A stretch of DNA of 64,000 bases, taken from contig CAKVIC010000014.1 of assembly GCA_934754655.1 (NCBI GenBank), positions 7,944 through 71,943 of the forward strand. Direction: 5' to 3'. Position 1 is the stretch's first letter; each line of letters opens with the position of its first letter. Origin of the DNA: an uncultured Candidatus Melainabacteria bacterium. Its GTDB lineage: Bacteria > Cyanobacteriota > Vampirovibrionia > Gastranaerophilales > Gastranaerophilaceae. The notes under the pieces are model-generated. The model searched no databases and was not told where the DNA came from. It saw nothing but the letters and a program-made list of their open reading frames with translations. The translations under genes and the position numbers were made by a program. Shown piece after piece: positions 17,436 through 27,189 of this stretch.

Positions 17436-19124
17436 ATGAAAATTTATCAAATTTCAAACGCACATTTATCTTATGCAAAAAACTTAAAAGCACAAAATGC
17501 GCGAGCCAATTTATACAATACTATACCAGAATTACAAAATGACACCGTAGCTTTTAAAGCTGGCTTAAAACATAACTTTAAGTTTGATATTGATTTAGCG
17601 GCAAAAGTTACAAAAAGCTTATCAACTTCAACTTCTGGACATCGTGGTGTTTTTGGAAGCGAAGTTTTTAATAAAAAAATCGTAAGCTTATTTACGCTTG
17701 GGGTTGCATCTTATGCGATGAATAAAGCAAGGCACGAAGGACACGAACCAACCGTATTGATAGGTGGTGATACACGAAAAGCTTCGCGTAAATGCTTACC
17801 GATGATAAGTAGAATTTTAAAAGATTATGGCATTAATGTTCTATACGCCAAAACTCCGGTTCCAACACCACACCATGCTATGGCTTCAAGAGATTATAAT
17901 GTTGATTTAGCAATTTTAATGACAGCGAGTCACAACCCTTGGGCAGATGGCGGTTTTAACTTGGTAACTTCAGCAGGTGCAATTGCCTCTACAGAAGTTA
18001 CACAAGATGTCGCAAAAGAAGTAATGAACATTGTTATGCATGGCTACTATTATGATAGTCCTAAAGGTAAAGGCAAAGTTAAAAATATTGATTTATACGA
18101 CTTATACAAAAATAATATTAATAAATATGGTTTGATTGATTGGAATAATATTAAAAATTCCGGACTTTCTGTTTATTATGATTCTTTAAATGGTACAGGA
18201 CAATATTTTGTGCCCAAAATGCTAAAAGAGTATGGAATCAAAGCTAAAACTTTTGCAACAAGTGATTTAGTAGGACCAAATCCAACTTCAAGCAATTTAA
18301 AAAACTTGAAAAATGAAATTATAAATAGCAATGACAACCTAAAAATTGGCTTAGCAAATGATGGTGATGCTGATAGATTTGGAGTTGTCGACGAAAAAGG
18401 CAATTTTATCAGCCCTAATGATGTAATTTTACTTGTCGGTTATCATTTAGCCAAAAATAAAGGAAAATCAGGTGCTATAATTCGTTCTCAAGCGACATCT
18501 AAGCAATTAGATTATTTAGCACAAATGTATAATGTACAAACCATTGAAACACCTGTCGGGTTTAAATATATTGGAGAGGATATTATTGAATTAAGAGAAG
18601 AAGGTAAAGATATTTTGGTGGCCGGTGAAGAATCTGGCGGTTTAACAGTAAATGGGCATATTCCTGAAAAAGATGGAATCATTGCGATTTCGCTAATAAT
18701 GGATTTGGTTGCAACAGAAAAGAAACCTATTTCTGAAATTTTAAAAGATCTAAAATCAAAAATGCCAATGAACGTGATTTCTGATAATTACAGCGTCAGA
18801 TTAACAGATGAAGAAGCTAAAGCGAAATTAATTTCAAAAGCAGAAAATATCTATGAAAATGTATTAAACGGTAACATTGATTTTGGAGTACATAAAATTG
18901 ATGCGGAAAAAACTATTAATACAAAGCAATCAATGGAGAATTACCGCGAGGGTGGCGATGGCGTAAAATTCGTACTAACAGATGGTTCTACAGTATTAGT
19001 AAGAAAAAGTGGAACAGAACCTTTAGTTAAATTTTATATTGAATCAGCTGGAAAAAATGAAGCCGAAGCAACTAAAAATAAAGATTCAATAAAAAGTTAT
19101 CTTGATAGTATTTTTACATTATAA
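17436..19124 (+). CDS. Phosphoglucomutase/phosphomannomutase with N-terminal extension
   Basis: An alpha-D-phosphohexomutase of 562 residues that interconverts hexose 1- and 6-phosphates. All four active-site elements are visible: the phosphoserine loop TASHNP (about 163-168), the metal loop DGDADRFG (about 309-316), the sugar loop GEESGG (about 396-401) and the phosphate loop RKSGTEP (about 522-528). The usual N-terminal TSGxRG occurs only at residues 66-71, so about 50 extra residues precede the catalytic fold. They contain V38-A39-F40-K41-A42-G43, like the short motif on other proteins here. AAGGAGAT precedes the ATG. Sugar specificity cannot be told from sequence. Confidence 0.92.
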   Translation: MKIYQISNAHLSYAKNLKAQNARANLYNTIPELQNDTVAFKAGLKHNFKFDIDLAAKVTKSLSTSTSGHRGVFGSEVFNKKIVSLFTLGVASYAMNKARHEGHEPTVLIGGDTRKASRKCLPMISRILKDYGINVLYAKTPVPTPHHAMASRDYNVDLAILMTASHNPWADGGFNLVTSAGAIASTEVTQDVAKEVMNIVMHGYYYDSPKGKGKVKNIDLYDLYKNNINKYGLIDWNNIKNSGLSVYYDSLNGTGQYFVPKMLKEYGIKAKTFATSDLVGPNPTSSNLKNLKNEIINSNDNLKIGLANDGDADRFGVVDEKGNFISPNDVILLVGYHLAKNKGKSGAIIRSQATSKQLDYLAQMYNVQTIETPVGFKYIGEDIIELREEGKDILVAGEESGGLTVNGHIPEKDGIIAISLIMDLVATEKKPISEILKDLKSKMPMNVISDNYSVRLTDEEAKAKLISKAENIYENVLNGNIDFGVHKIDAEKTINTKQSMENYREGGDGVKFVLTDGSTVLVRKSGTEPLVKFYIESAGKNEAEATKNKDSIKSYLDSIFTL

Positions 19125-19149
19125 CTTAATTGATAATACTGAATTTCAA

Positions 19150-19181
19150 ATGGGAATACTGAATTTATAAAGTATTCCCAT
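19150..19181. terminator. Hairpin between convergent genes
   Basis: ATGGGAATACT (19150-19160) and AGTATTCCCAT (19171-19181) form an 11-bp stem in the 67-bp gap between convergent genes. The T-tracts are short on both sides, so it is a weaker terminator, perhaps bidirectional. Confidence 0.6.
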
Positions 19182-19191
19182 ATTATTTGAT

Positions 19192-19752
19192 TTATTTTAC
19201 AGCTTTAACAGCACTCCAAGCTCTTATAAACCCTTTTTCGTATTTAATTAAATAATATCCACCTTCTTTTTCATACTCAATAGTGGCTTCCAAATGCTCG
19301 TATTTTTTAGGTGGCGGAGTAACTCTGCTTTCTGCATATTTCCTATCAATAATTTCCTGAAACTTCGCTTTGTGTTTTGCTTCGCGCTCTTCTTTTTTTA
19401 GTTGTTTTTTTTCTCCTTTAGTTAAATCAGCACGATATTTTTTTAATTTTGATTTATTTTCAGCAAGTTTAAATACAGGCAAAACTGCAATTAAATTTTT
19501 TGATTCTATTAAATATAAAAATTCTTTATCGTCTGAAAGCGCCAATTGATAATAACCTGACGGAAGAAAGTTTCCGTTAAAATCCGGAATTGGATCAACA
19601 ATAGCAAGTACCGGTTGTTCATCAGTAGGAATTGAATATCTATAGATTGAATTTTCATGTATCGTTATGCCGGATGGATAACGAGGATATGGTGCTGTTG
19701 GCGCCAAGTAATCAATATCACGAATTGCCGGAGTAACGATTCCGTCAATCAT
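19192..19752 (-). CDS. Hypothetical protein downstream of rnpA
   Basis: A 186-residue soluble protein of unknown function whose ATG directly follows the rnpA stop (TAAATG). The N-terminal half is Pro/Tyr-rich (DYLAPTAPYPRYPSGITI), the middle (about 100-140) is a highly charged Lys/Glu helix, and the end returns to Tyr/Lys-rich strands. In many bacteria this place is taken by yidD, but this protein shows no YidD features. Coupling to rnpA suggests coexpression only. Confidence 0.7.
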   Translation of the reverse strand: MIDGIVTPAIRDIDYLAPTAPYPRYPSGITIHENSIYRYSIPTDEQPVLAIVDPIPDFNGNFLPSGYYQLALSDDKEFLYLIESKNLIAVLPVFKLAENKSKLKKYRADLTKGEKKQLKKEEREAKHKAKFQEIIDRKYAESRVTPPPKKYEHLEATIEYEKEGGYYLIKYEKGFIRAWSAVKAVK

Positions 19753-20100
19753 TTATAAACACTCCAATATTTGCATCATACTTGGATTTATTTCTGAAAA
19801 ATTTTTATTTAACAATTTTGATGAAGCTACAAAAATTAACGATATGTATTTTGTATCAAAATTATTATTTGATTTTATATACAATCGAACACATTCGCGC
19901 ATTATCCGTTTAATACGATTACGCTTAACAGCACGTTTGTGAATTTTTTTACTTACAACAAACCCTATCTTTGTCGTAAAATCACCAGTTTTTGGTTTAC
20001 CACAAAAAACAGTGATACCATTTTTATGAAAACTTTTACCACTTTTATACGTTGCTGAAAATGCACTTCTTTTTTTCAATCTAAAATTCTTTGGTAACAT
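19753..20100 (-). CDS. rnpA: Ribonuclease P protein component
   Basis: The protein cofactor of RNase P, which matures tRNA 5' ends. At 115 residues it has normal length, a basic composition and the signature KRAVKRNRIKRIMRE (about 56-70), which is the RNR motif that contacts the RNA subunit, plus the N-terminal LPKNFRLKKRSAF. rpmH, the usual upstream neighbour, is absent: upstream lies a divergent gene of unknown function. Immediately downstream is an unknown gene rather than yidD/yidC. Confidence 0.93.
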   Translation of the reverse strand: MLPKNFRLKKRSAFSATYKSGKSFHKNGITVFCGKPKTGDFTTKIGFVVSKKIHKRAVKRNRIKRIMRECVRLYIKSNNNFDTKYISLIFVASSKLLNKNFSEINPSMMQILECL

Positions 20101-20215
20101 ACCTTTGTATAATACATTAATTTAATAGTTTTGTAAATATTTGTAAACATTCTTGCATAAAAGCTAAAGTTTATAAAAAAAATGCCGATATATAAAATAT
20201 AAGGAGCTATGTATT

Positions 20216-20740
20216 ATGCAAGAAGAAAATAATCAACCTAAAAAAGAACCTAATGTGCCGAATAATGCACAGCAACAGCCTGCGCAAAAAAAAATTCCAC
20301 AAAGAACTAATGGACCAACAGCAATTGGTGAAGGTGGAGATCCTTTATTTAGAAGAATAAGGGCTTCAAAAGAACAGTTAATTGAGCTTTTAAATGAAAC
20401 AGTTACAATACAAGATTGGATTCAACGCGAAACATCAAACAAGGTTGCCTTAAATTGTCTTGAAAATGAAGATTTAAAAGAAATATATTTTAAAATTAAA
20501 GATGGCTTTGCAGATTATGGTCCTATACTTTTAATGGGATTCAAATCTCCATTAGGAGTCGAAATTCCGCGTTTAAAAATTCTAGATACAGATGGTGAAA
20601 TAATTGAAGTTTTAACAGGACCTAGCGCAATAGATGAATTGAATAAGCGTGCTATTGCTTATAAAAAAATTTCAGGAGAAAATGCGCCGGTTGAAGGCGA
20701 AAGTTTTATTGAAGAAAAAACAAACGTCGAAAATTCTTAA
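20216..20740 (+). CDS. Hypothetical protein, 174 aa
   Basis: Not recognised. Residues 1-45 are a disordered Asn/Gln/Pro-rich tail; about residues 46-150 form a compact globular domain containing RRIRASKEQLIELLNETVTI and PRLKILDTDGEIIEVLTG. The C-terminus is acidic. AAGGAGC precedes the ATG. It is monocistronic and ends 3 bp from the convergent ATPase gene. No membrane segment or catalytic motif is visible. Confidence 0.7.
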   Translation: MQEENNQPKKEPNVPNNAQQQPAQKKIPQRTNGPTAIGEGGDPLFRRIRASKEQLIELLNETVTIQDWIQRETSNKVALNCLENEDLKEIYFKIKDGFADYGPILLMGFKSPLGVEIPRLKILDTDGEIIEVLTGPSAIDELNKRAIAYKKISGENAPVEGESFIEEKTNVENS

Positions 20741-20743
20741 AAA

Positions 20744-23701
20744 TTATTCAAGAGTTTGCTCTGTTTTAAAGACAATACCATTTAATTTACAAAAAGATAG
20801 TAAAATATTTAATTCATCATCAATAAATTTTTGCAATTTAGGTTGCGAAGTTACAATTTCATCTGATTTTGCAATTTGAAAAATCTTTAAAGCTTGTTTT
20901 ACATACTTTATTCTAGAATTTGTTTTAGGTAAAGCCAATTCCTGATAAAGCTTTGCACATAAAATATAATTCTGAATCAAAATAAATTTCAAATTAAATT
21001 GTTTTGCAAGCATTGTCGTTTTTTCTAAATATACTTTTGCAGAATCAAAATCTTGTTTTGCTAAATAAATTTCACCAATCAACATATTAAACAAGGTAAT
21101 AAAATAATAATTATTAATATTAACACCTTGCGCAATATCTAATGCTTTTACTGCAATATCTAATGCGAACTGCGTTCCTTTTGTAACTAGTTTAACCCTT
21201 GCTATCAAGTACCAACAAAGTAAAACACCAGTTGCAATTTTTTCATTTGCAAAATATGTTACTTGTTCTTCTAATATCGCTAAAGCTTGTTTATGCTGAT
21301 TACTATCTATTAACACCTTAGCTAACAAAGTTTTTAAAATATTTTTAGAAAAAACATCATTAACATTATTTGCATAAGCAACAACATTAAACAATTCTGA
21401 ATTTATATTAGAATAATCCTTGCTAAAAATTTTATTTAAAATATCAACAAAATTCCATTTTGAAATTATTGTCGTATTTAAATTGTCAAAAGTATATTCA
21501 TTTAGTAAATCCGCTAGCATTTTAGAAGATTGTTTAAAGTTTCCGCTGATAGTATAAGCTAAGGCTTCCAAAACTATTGCTCTACATACTAAATTTGTAT
21601 CTGTAATTTTATTATCATCAAGAATTTTATATATAATTTGAATTACTTCAAACATTTTTGCATTACCTTGCGAAATCAAAGCCTCTGCATAATCAAAATA
21701 GACATTTACCCATAATTCAAACAAAGACTTTAAAGGAATTAGCTCGGTATTTTTTCTTTTATGCAACAATTTTTCTATATCAGGTAAAATTTCAGTTTCT
21801 GCCAAAACTTTTAATTGTCCATAATTTCCCAGTTTTAAAAGCGGTTCAATCATTCTAGTTTTAGTTAAAAGTTTTTCATTTAACATTGTTTGTGGCATTA
21901 AATTTAGAGCGCTTTCAACGCATTCAATAGCACCATTATAATTGCCGGCCTTCATTGCACAAGTTGATAAATACCCCAACAATTCTATGTGTAAGGCATC
22001 TTCATTATCATTAAGCATCATAATTGCATGCTGTAAATAATCAAACGCCTGATTATAATCTATAGGTTCTAAGAGCTTACCTACTCTGGTATAAATATTT
22101 TTCTTTATTTTTATATAATGCTCACCAGTTTTATTTTCTATTAATTTAAAAGCTTGCTTTTGAGATATTATATAAAGTCCAATATCCCCAATGTATGTAG
22201 CTTGTTTCATTAACAACGTCCAAAGCCCAAAAGCTTCATCATGATTATTTAACTTTTGAACAATATAAGCTAAAAGCGCTAAAGATGATTGACGATACAA
22301 AGAAAGATTATCTTGCAAAATATTTAAAATTTCTTCAAAACAATCTTCATTTTTTACATAAGCCACAATTGCTTTCCATACAATTTCACTACTAAATTCA
22401 AGAGTTAAATTATTTATACGTCCTAAAAATCCTAAATTAACAAGTCTTTCAACAATTTTTAAGAAATCTTCTTGAGAATGATTATCAAAGTTTTCTAACA
22501 TTGCAGGATAAAATTTTATACCTAAAATCGACATTGCGATTAAAAATCTATATGCTTGCCAATCATTTTGTTTTAAAATTGCCAAACGTTGTGACATTAT
22601 AGATTCAATATCTTTTATATTAATAATTTTGGAAGCTAAATTGGGACATTCTTTTTCTAAAAAAGTTAATTGCTCAATTATAGCAGGATTACCTTTTGAT
22701 AATTTTTTAACATGTGATAAAAATTCATTACTATAACCCGATTCTTTATATTGTTTGATAAATAAATCAATTTGCATATCAGAATAAGGTGCGATATTTA
22801 TATCTAAATAATTATTTTCATTAAACTCAGAATTTGCCAAAATTCCCATAGCAGGGCGTTTTTCTATTGTTGTAAAAATAAATTTGCATCTTGATAAAAT
22901 TAATTCATCATTAACAAGCTCTTTCAAAAAATCATAAGACATGCCATCAATATTTTCAAATTTATCGATAACAAAAATAACTTTCATTTTTTCAACAATT
23001 GTTAATAAAACTTTTTTCATTATCTGAAACATTTTAGCCTTATTATAATAAATATTTTCATAAATATCAGTCGTTTCAGGATAAAGCAAATTAAGTAAAT
23101 CTAATATTTCATTATTCGTAAGAGTTGGAAAATCTTGTTTAAAAAATTTAATAGAATTCTTTTTTAATTGCAAAGTATCGGGACAAAAATTGTTAATATT
23201 AAAAAATGTCAATAACAAATCTTGAAAATATCCAAAAGGTGATAATTGACTAATCTGTGTACAAGTTCCCCAAAGCCAAATTAATTTAGCATTTTTTAAT
23301 TCATTAATACAACATTTTAATACAATATTTTTACCAATACCACTATCACCTGACACTGTGATTACTTTTATATCACCGGATTTTATTCCAGCTAACAATA
23401 ATGTTTTTGCTCTTTGTTGAGATATTGATGCAGGGTTATATTTAGGAATAGAAACCTCTGGATGAGTTTGATTTACATTAAATTTTACAGCACATTTTCT
23501 ACAAACCAAAGCATTAGGTAAATTTGCAGCTCCACATTCAGGACAAATTTTTAATAAAACTTCACCACAATTTTTGCACTCCAAAGCATTTATAGGATTA
23601 TAAGCTCCACATTTTTTGCAATAACTGGCAACCTTTGCACCGCAATTAGAACAACGCAAAGAATTATTTTCAACTTCAGTTTTGCATTTTGGACACTGCA
23701 T
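20744..23701 (-). CDS. Zinc-ribbon, STAND-like ATPase with helical repeats
   Basis: A 985-residue multidomain protein. Residues 1-72 carry three C-x2-C...C-x2-C zinc ribbons (C3/C6/C17/C20, C28/C31/C42/C45, C53/C56/C67/C70). An AAA/STAND-type ATPase follows, with P-loop GDSGIGKN (118-125, where the usual Ser/Thr is Asn) and a Walker B-like VIFVIDKFEN near 240. From about 450 to the end are helical repeats of TPR type (for example DYLQHAIMMLND, GAIECVESALNLM). Such proteins usually act as signal-sensing regulators or scaffolds. It is the last gene of a three-gene operon with an HTH protein and a DUF1822-like membrane protein. The trigger and target are unknown. Confidence 0.85.
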   Translation of the reverse strand: MQCPKCKTEVENNSLRCSNCGAKVASYCKKCGAYNPINALECKNCGEVLLKICPECGAANLPNALVCRKCAVKFNVNQTHPEVSIPKYNPASISQQRAKTLLLAGIKSGDIKVITVSGDSGIGKNIVLKCCINELKNAKLIWLWGTCTQISQLSPFGYFQDLLLTFFNINNFCPDTLQLKKNSIKFFKQDFPTLTNNEILDLLNLLYPETTDIYENIYYNKAKMFQIMKKVLLTIVEKMKVIFVIDKFENIDGMSYDFLKELVNDELILSRCKFIFTTIEKRPAMGILANSEFNENNYLDINIAPYSDMQIDLFIKQYKESGYSNEFLSHVKKLSKGNPAIIEQLTFLEKECPNLASKIINIKDIESIMSQRLAILKQNDWQAYRFLIAMSILGIKFYPAMLENFDNHSQEDFLKIVERLVNLGFLGRINNLTLEFSSEIVWKAIVAYVKNEDCFEEILNILQDNLSLYRQSSLALLAYIVQKLNNHDEAFGLWTLLMKQATYIGDIGLYIISQKQAFKLIENKTGEHYIKIKKNIYTRVGKLLEPIDYNQAFDYLQHAIMMLNDNEDALHIELLGYLSTCAMKAGNYNGAIECVESALNLMPQTMLNEKLLTKTRMIEPLLKLGNYGQLKVLAETEILPDIEKLLHKRKNTELIPLKSLFELWVNVYFDYAEALISQGNAKMFEVIQIIYKILDDNKITDTNLVCRAIVLEALAYTISGNFKQSSKMLADLLNEYTFDNLNTTIISKWNFVDILNKIFSKDYSNINSELFNVVAYANNVNDVFSKNILKTLLAKVLIDSNQHKQALAILEEQVTYFANEKIATGVLLCWYLIARVKLVTKGTQFALDIAVKALDIAQGVNINNYYFITLFNMLIGEIYLAKQDFDSAKVYLEKTTMLAKQFNLKFILIQNYILCAKLYQELALPKTNSRIKYVKQALKIFQIAKSDEIVTSQPKLQKFIDDELNILLSFCKLNGIVFKTEQTLE

Positions 23702-23708
23702 TTATTGT

Positions 23709-24881
23709 TTAACCTTTTGATATATCAATTAATTTATTTATTCCTATAATTACATCATCTTCTGACATATTTAATTCTTGAGCAATTTCTTTAACAGTTT
23801 TATGCTCATTATATTTTAATTTAAAAATTTCAATTAAATTTAATTCCGGATGAGATTTATTTACATTAATAATATCAGCAATTATGGCTTCTTTGTCATT
23901 AATCGAAAAATCTTCATGTGCTAATTTTATATCAAAACAATCATAATTTATAGACTTTATCGGATTTTCTTTAAGCAAAATATTTTCTTCTTCATTATTA
24001 TCAACTTCAAAAATATCTGAATAACTAACTTCTTCATGTTCATCTATATTTTTTATTTCATCTACATTATCATCATTAAAATCTAATGTTAAATCATCAA
24101 CTGAAGCTAAATCAAAATCAGAATTGATTTCATTATTTAACTCAAATAATTCATCGCTATTATCATTATTATCTTTATTTTCTGAAAAATCTAACGAAAA
24201 CTCATTTTTTTCATCTTCAACAATATTATCAGGGTTATTTTCAATAATAACATCAGAAGCTTCATTTAAAGACTCAATATTATTACTATCACCCAAATCT
24301 TGTTCAGGCATCATTACTTCATTTTCAGAAAAACCTTCTTCGTCATTATCGTTTTGTTCTTCAACATTATCAGAAATTTCATCTAATACAAGCTTTTCTT
24401 CTGACAAACCAACTTCTGGCTGAATACTTTCTTCACTTTGTGGTACTTCAATAAATTCCTCAGCTTTTTCTGAAATTTCAGAATTTTCTTCAAGATTATC
24501 TTCCGTCAAATCAAGAACTGATTCATTTAATTCATTCGGTTCATTCAGTTCATTTTCAAGCTCTAAATGTTCTTCTTGTTTTTGCGTAACTTCAACCGGC
24601 TTTTCTTGATTAACTATATTATCAAACAATGCCGGCTTTGAAATATTTCTTCTTGGTATATTATTTTTATGCGACATTGTAATTATTGAATTTGAAACAA
24701 GCTTTTGCAAATAAGATTCAATAATTGCTTCATCATGAATATCTTTTAAAACAGGCTGTAATCGTTTTAAAACATCGTCAACTATATCATTTTCTATAGT
24801 TTTACAACTTTCGTAACGTCTATGTTGTCTTACAAGGTTTAATATCAAATCGTAATATTTTTCTTCAACTAAATTTTCCAT
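23709..24881 (-). CDS. Acidic linker protein with C-terminal sigma-like HTH
   Basis: A 390-residue protein. The N-terminal 90 residues are a helical domain (VEEKYYDLILNLVRQHRRYE). Residues about 95-315 are extremely rich in Glu, Asp, Asn and Ser. The C-terminal about 60 residues contain a helix-turn-helix resembling sigma-70 region 4 (LKYNEHKTVKEIAQELNMSE). It lies between the ATPase (7 nt gap) and the DUF1822-like protein (13 nt gap), so the three are surely co-expressed. A sigma-like or DNA-binding role is inferred from the HTH only; the acidic linker may mediate protein contacts. Confidence 0.8.
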   Translation of the reverse strand: MENLVEEKYYDLILNLVRQHRRYESCKTIENDIVDDVLKRLQPVLKDIHDEAIIESYLQKLVSNSIITMSHKNNIPRRNISKPALFDNIVNQEKPVEVTQKQEEHLELENELNEPNELNESVLDLTEDNLEENSEISEKAEEFIEVPQSEESIQPEVGLSEEKLVLDEISDNVEEQNDNDEEGFSENEVMMPEQDLGDSNNIESLNEASDVIIENNPDNIVEDEKNEFSLDFSENKDNNDNSDELFELNNEINSDFDLASVDDLTLDFNDDNVDEIKNIDEHEEVSYSDIFEVDNNEEENILLKENPIKSINYDCFDIKLAHEDFSINDKEAIIADIINVNKSHPELNLIEIFKLKYNEHKTVKEIAQELNMSEDDVIIGINKLIDISKG

Positions 24882-24894
24882 ACTTTAAATTTCC

Positions 24895-27036
24895 TTATAA
24901 ATGGATTACCAAAATCGGATTGCCCGGAATATTTTTGAAAATATTCATATTAGTACTTTGTTTCATATTCAGTACATCATTTACGGTGCTTAATACAGCA
25001 TCGTCAATAGCTTTTACACCACTACCTAGCTGAATACCTTTAACTTTAAATTTACTTTCTGCATTATTAAATTCTAATTCTACAGTAATTTTATTTGTTA
25101 TCGGAGCTTTACTTATAAGAAGCAACTCTGATTTTAAATTCAATTGCAAAATTTTACCAAGTTTCGTAAAATACCTCTTCGCTGAATTATTAGTTAAATA
25201 CCCCGCTGGGACTTCCCAATTTATTGATAAATTTGAAACTAAAACCGTTGCATCAATATCTTTTTCAATAGCGTTGACCGATTCCAAATCTGTATCTTGT
25301 AATGAATCTACATTATCGACAGTTTCAACGGTTTCTTTTGGCATTGCTACATTATTATCAACCTTTTGTGCCACTTGCAAATCTTTATCTTTATTTGGAG
25401 ATTCTGGTAATGTATTATTAGAAAATTTTTGGAATCCAAAATATCCACCAACACCCAATAACGCAACAATAGCAGTCATTAATAAAATTTTATTTCTTTT
25501 ACTAGAAGAAGTGCGATTTGTATTAGATGAAATATTATATTCATCATCAACTACTTCATTATTCTCACCAAACAAATTATCTAAAGAATCATTTTCAGAA
25601 TTTTCTTGCTCAGTATGAGATTGCTCTACTATTTCATCAAAAACAGGTTCAATCATTTCATTTTCCGGCTCTTTGTATTCTCCTTCATCTAGAGCAAAAG
25701 AATCCTCTTCAGGTTCCAAATTATTATCTTCAATTAACGCGCTGGAATTTTCTTCCATAGTCGTTTCATTCTCCACAGTAGAATTATCACCAGATACTTC
25801 ATCTTCTTGAATTTCTAACGTATCTGATACATTATCATCAAAAACTTCATTAACAAAATTAGCTTCTTCGTTTGTTGATTTTAAATCTGAATCCTCAACA
25901 TGTTCAAATTCTAAATCCGTATCATCAGCCACGGATAACAGATTCGTATCATGCTCATCAGAAGCATTTATTTCTAAAGGTTCTACCGAATCTTCTGTTG
26001 AAAAATCTTCTGTTATAGAATTTAAACTCGGTGTTGTTTGTGTTGTGAAATCTTCTATAGAACCAGCTTCCGGTTCTTCTAACAAATTATCACCATCAAT
26101 TGTTAAAGAATTGTCAATTTGTTCAATTTCTTCTAAAGAAGTTTCATTTTCAATTGGTTCAATATCTGAAAATGTATCATCATAATCCAGCGTTTGTATT
26201 TCAGAAGTTTCATCAAACAATGTATCTAAATGTTCTGTAATCTCGGTATTAGCTGTTTCTAAAGATTCAGTTTGTTCTTGTAATAAATCATCTAATGCGC
26301 CAGAAGAATCTTGTTCTTGTTCTTGTTCTTGTTCTTGTTCTTGTTCTTGTTCTGGTTCTTTTCCATCCACAATAAGCTCGTCATACGAAATATTTTTAAG
26401 AATTTGTTTGGCACTTTCAGCTTCTTGCAACATTAAACGTGCTTCGTGATCATTTAATAAACGGGCTAGAAAACTTTTTAAATCTATTTCTGAATCATTA
26501 TAATCTATAATCTCTGATTCCAAATCATTTTCAAAATCGACATTAGAATTGTGAAGATATTTTTCTATATCATAAAACGACTTTAAATCTTCCGATTTTA
26601 GCCAATAATACCCATTTTTACAATTACTGAAATCAATATCTTCAGCATAAACAAAACCTAAAACTTCAGCTTCTGTTAACTGTTTATCTATTTTTATAAA
26701 CATATACGCTTGGGGTAATAAATCAAAATCTTTTTGCTCACATGGTATGCATAAATTTGAGTCATCAAAACAAAATCTAACATCAATATAAGCACCATTA
26801 TAATATATATCAGAAATTTCATATTTTTCCAATATACTAGAAACATTATGTATGCCTGATTCTACATCGACGCTAGAAGAATCAAAGAATTTCTGCGCAA
26901 GGTGCGCTAACAAAACATTTGCAAATGCTCTTTTTCTTACTTCAGCTTCCTCTATATCATAGCAAACTTTCTCTGCCTGCTCTATATCAGCTTCATCAAT
27001 TATAAAACTATCGTTCACGTAAACACTCTCCCTCAT
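24895..27036 (-). CDS. DUF1822-like single-pass membrane protein
   Basis: A 713-residue protein, first gene of the operon. Residues 1-165 resemble the cyanobacterial DUF1822 domain (AHLAQKFFDSSSVDVES, LTEAEVLGFVYAEDIDF). A long acidic region includes a Gln/Glu dipeptide run near residues 229-243. One membrane helix lies near 515-535 (ILLMTAIVALLGVGGYFGF). The C-terminal about 120 residues have a TonB-C-like pattern (IQLGSGVKAIDDAVLSTVNDVL). It would place acidic N-terminal domains in the cytosol and the C-terminal domain in the periplasm. The DUF1822 and TonB-like calls are by eye, moderate at best. Confidence 0.75.
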   Translation of the reverse strand: MRESVYVNDSFIIDEADIEQAEKVCYDIEEAEVRKRAFANVLLAHLAQKFFDSSSVDVESGIHNVSSILEKYEISDIYYNGAYIDVRFCFDDSNLCIPCEQKDFDLLPQAYMFIKIDKQLTEAEVLGFVYAEDIDFSNCKNGYYWLKSEDLKSFYDIEKYLHNSNVDFENDLESEIIDYNDSEIDLKSFLARLLNDHEARLMLQEAESAKQILKNISYDELIVDGKEPEQEQEQEQEQEQEQDSSGALDDLLQEQTESLETANTEITEHLDTLFDETSEIQTLDYDDTFSDIEPIENETSLEEIEQIDNSLTIDGDNLLEEPEAGSIEDFTTQTTPSLNSITEDFSTEDSVEPLEINASDEHDTNLLSVADDTDLEFEHVEDSDLKSTNEEANFVNEVFDDNVSDTLEIQEDEVSGDNSTVENETTMEENSSALIEDNNLEPEEDSFALDEGEYKEPENEMIEPVFDEIVEQSHTEQENSENDSLDNLFGENNEVVDDEYNISSNTNRTSSSKRNKILLMTAIVALLGVGGYFGFQKFSNNTLPESPNKDKDLQVAQKVDNNVAMPKETVETVDNVDSLQDTDLESVNAIEKDIDATVLVSNLSINWEVPAGYLTNNSAKRYFTKLGKILQLNLKSELLLISKAPITNKITVELEFNNAESKFKVKGIQLGSGVKAIDDAVLSTVNDVLNMKQSTNMNIFKNIPGNPILVIHL
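26311..26352 (-). repeat. Hexanucleotide tandem repeat encoding Gln-Glu
   Basis: Seven perfect copies of TTGTTC (plus-strand view), coding alternating Glu-Gln in the acidic region of the DUF1822-like protein. The unit is a multiple of three, so copy-number changes alter linker length without a frameshift. Confidence 0.9.
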
Positions 27037-27189
27037 TCAAAAGTATAATATCATATAAATTACGAAAAATCTACATGATAATTCTAGCTTGTAAAAACAG
27101 AATTTTAAAGATTTTTTAGAAAAACTATTGTTTTCGGGGCTTTTTTTACATTTATTGCTTATATTTATTAATTATAGTAAGATAATTTT

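Noticed and set aside
24124..24423. Plus-strand Ser/Phe-rich frame opposite the acidic protein
   Set aside because: It is the mirror of Glu/Asp/Asn codons on the other strand; no start signals.
26311..26352. Possible CRISPR-like repeat
   Set aside because: The 6-bp units are contiguous with no spacers and encode Gln-Glu in frame.
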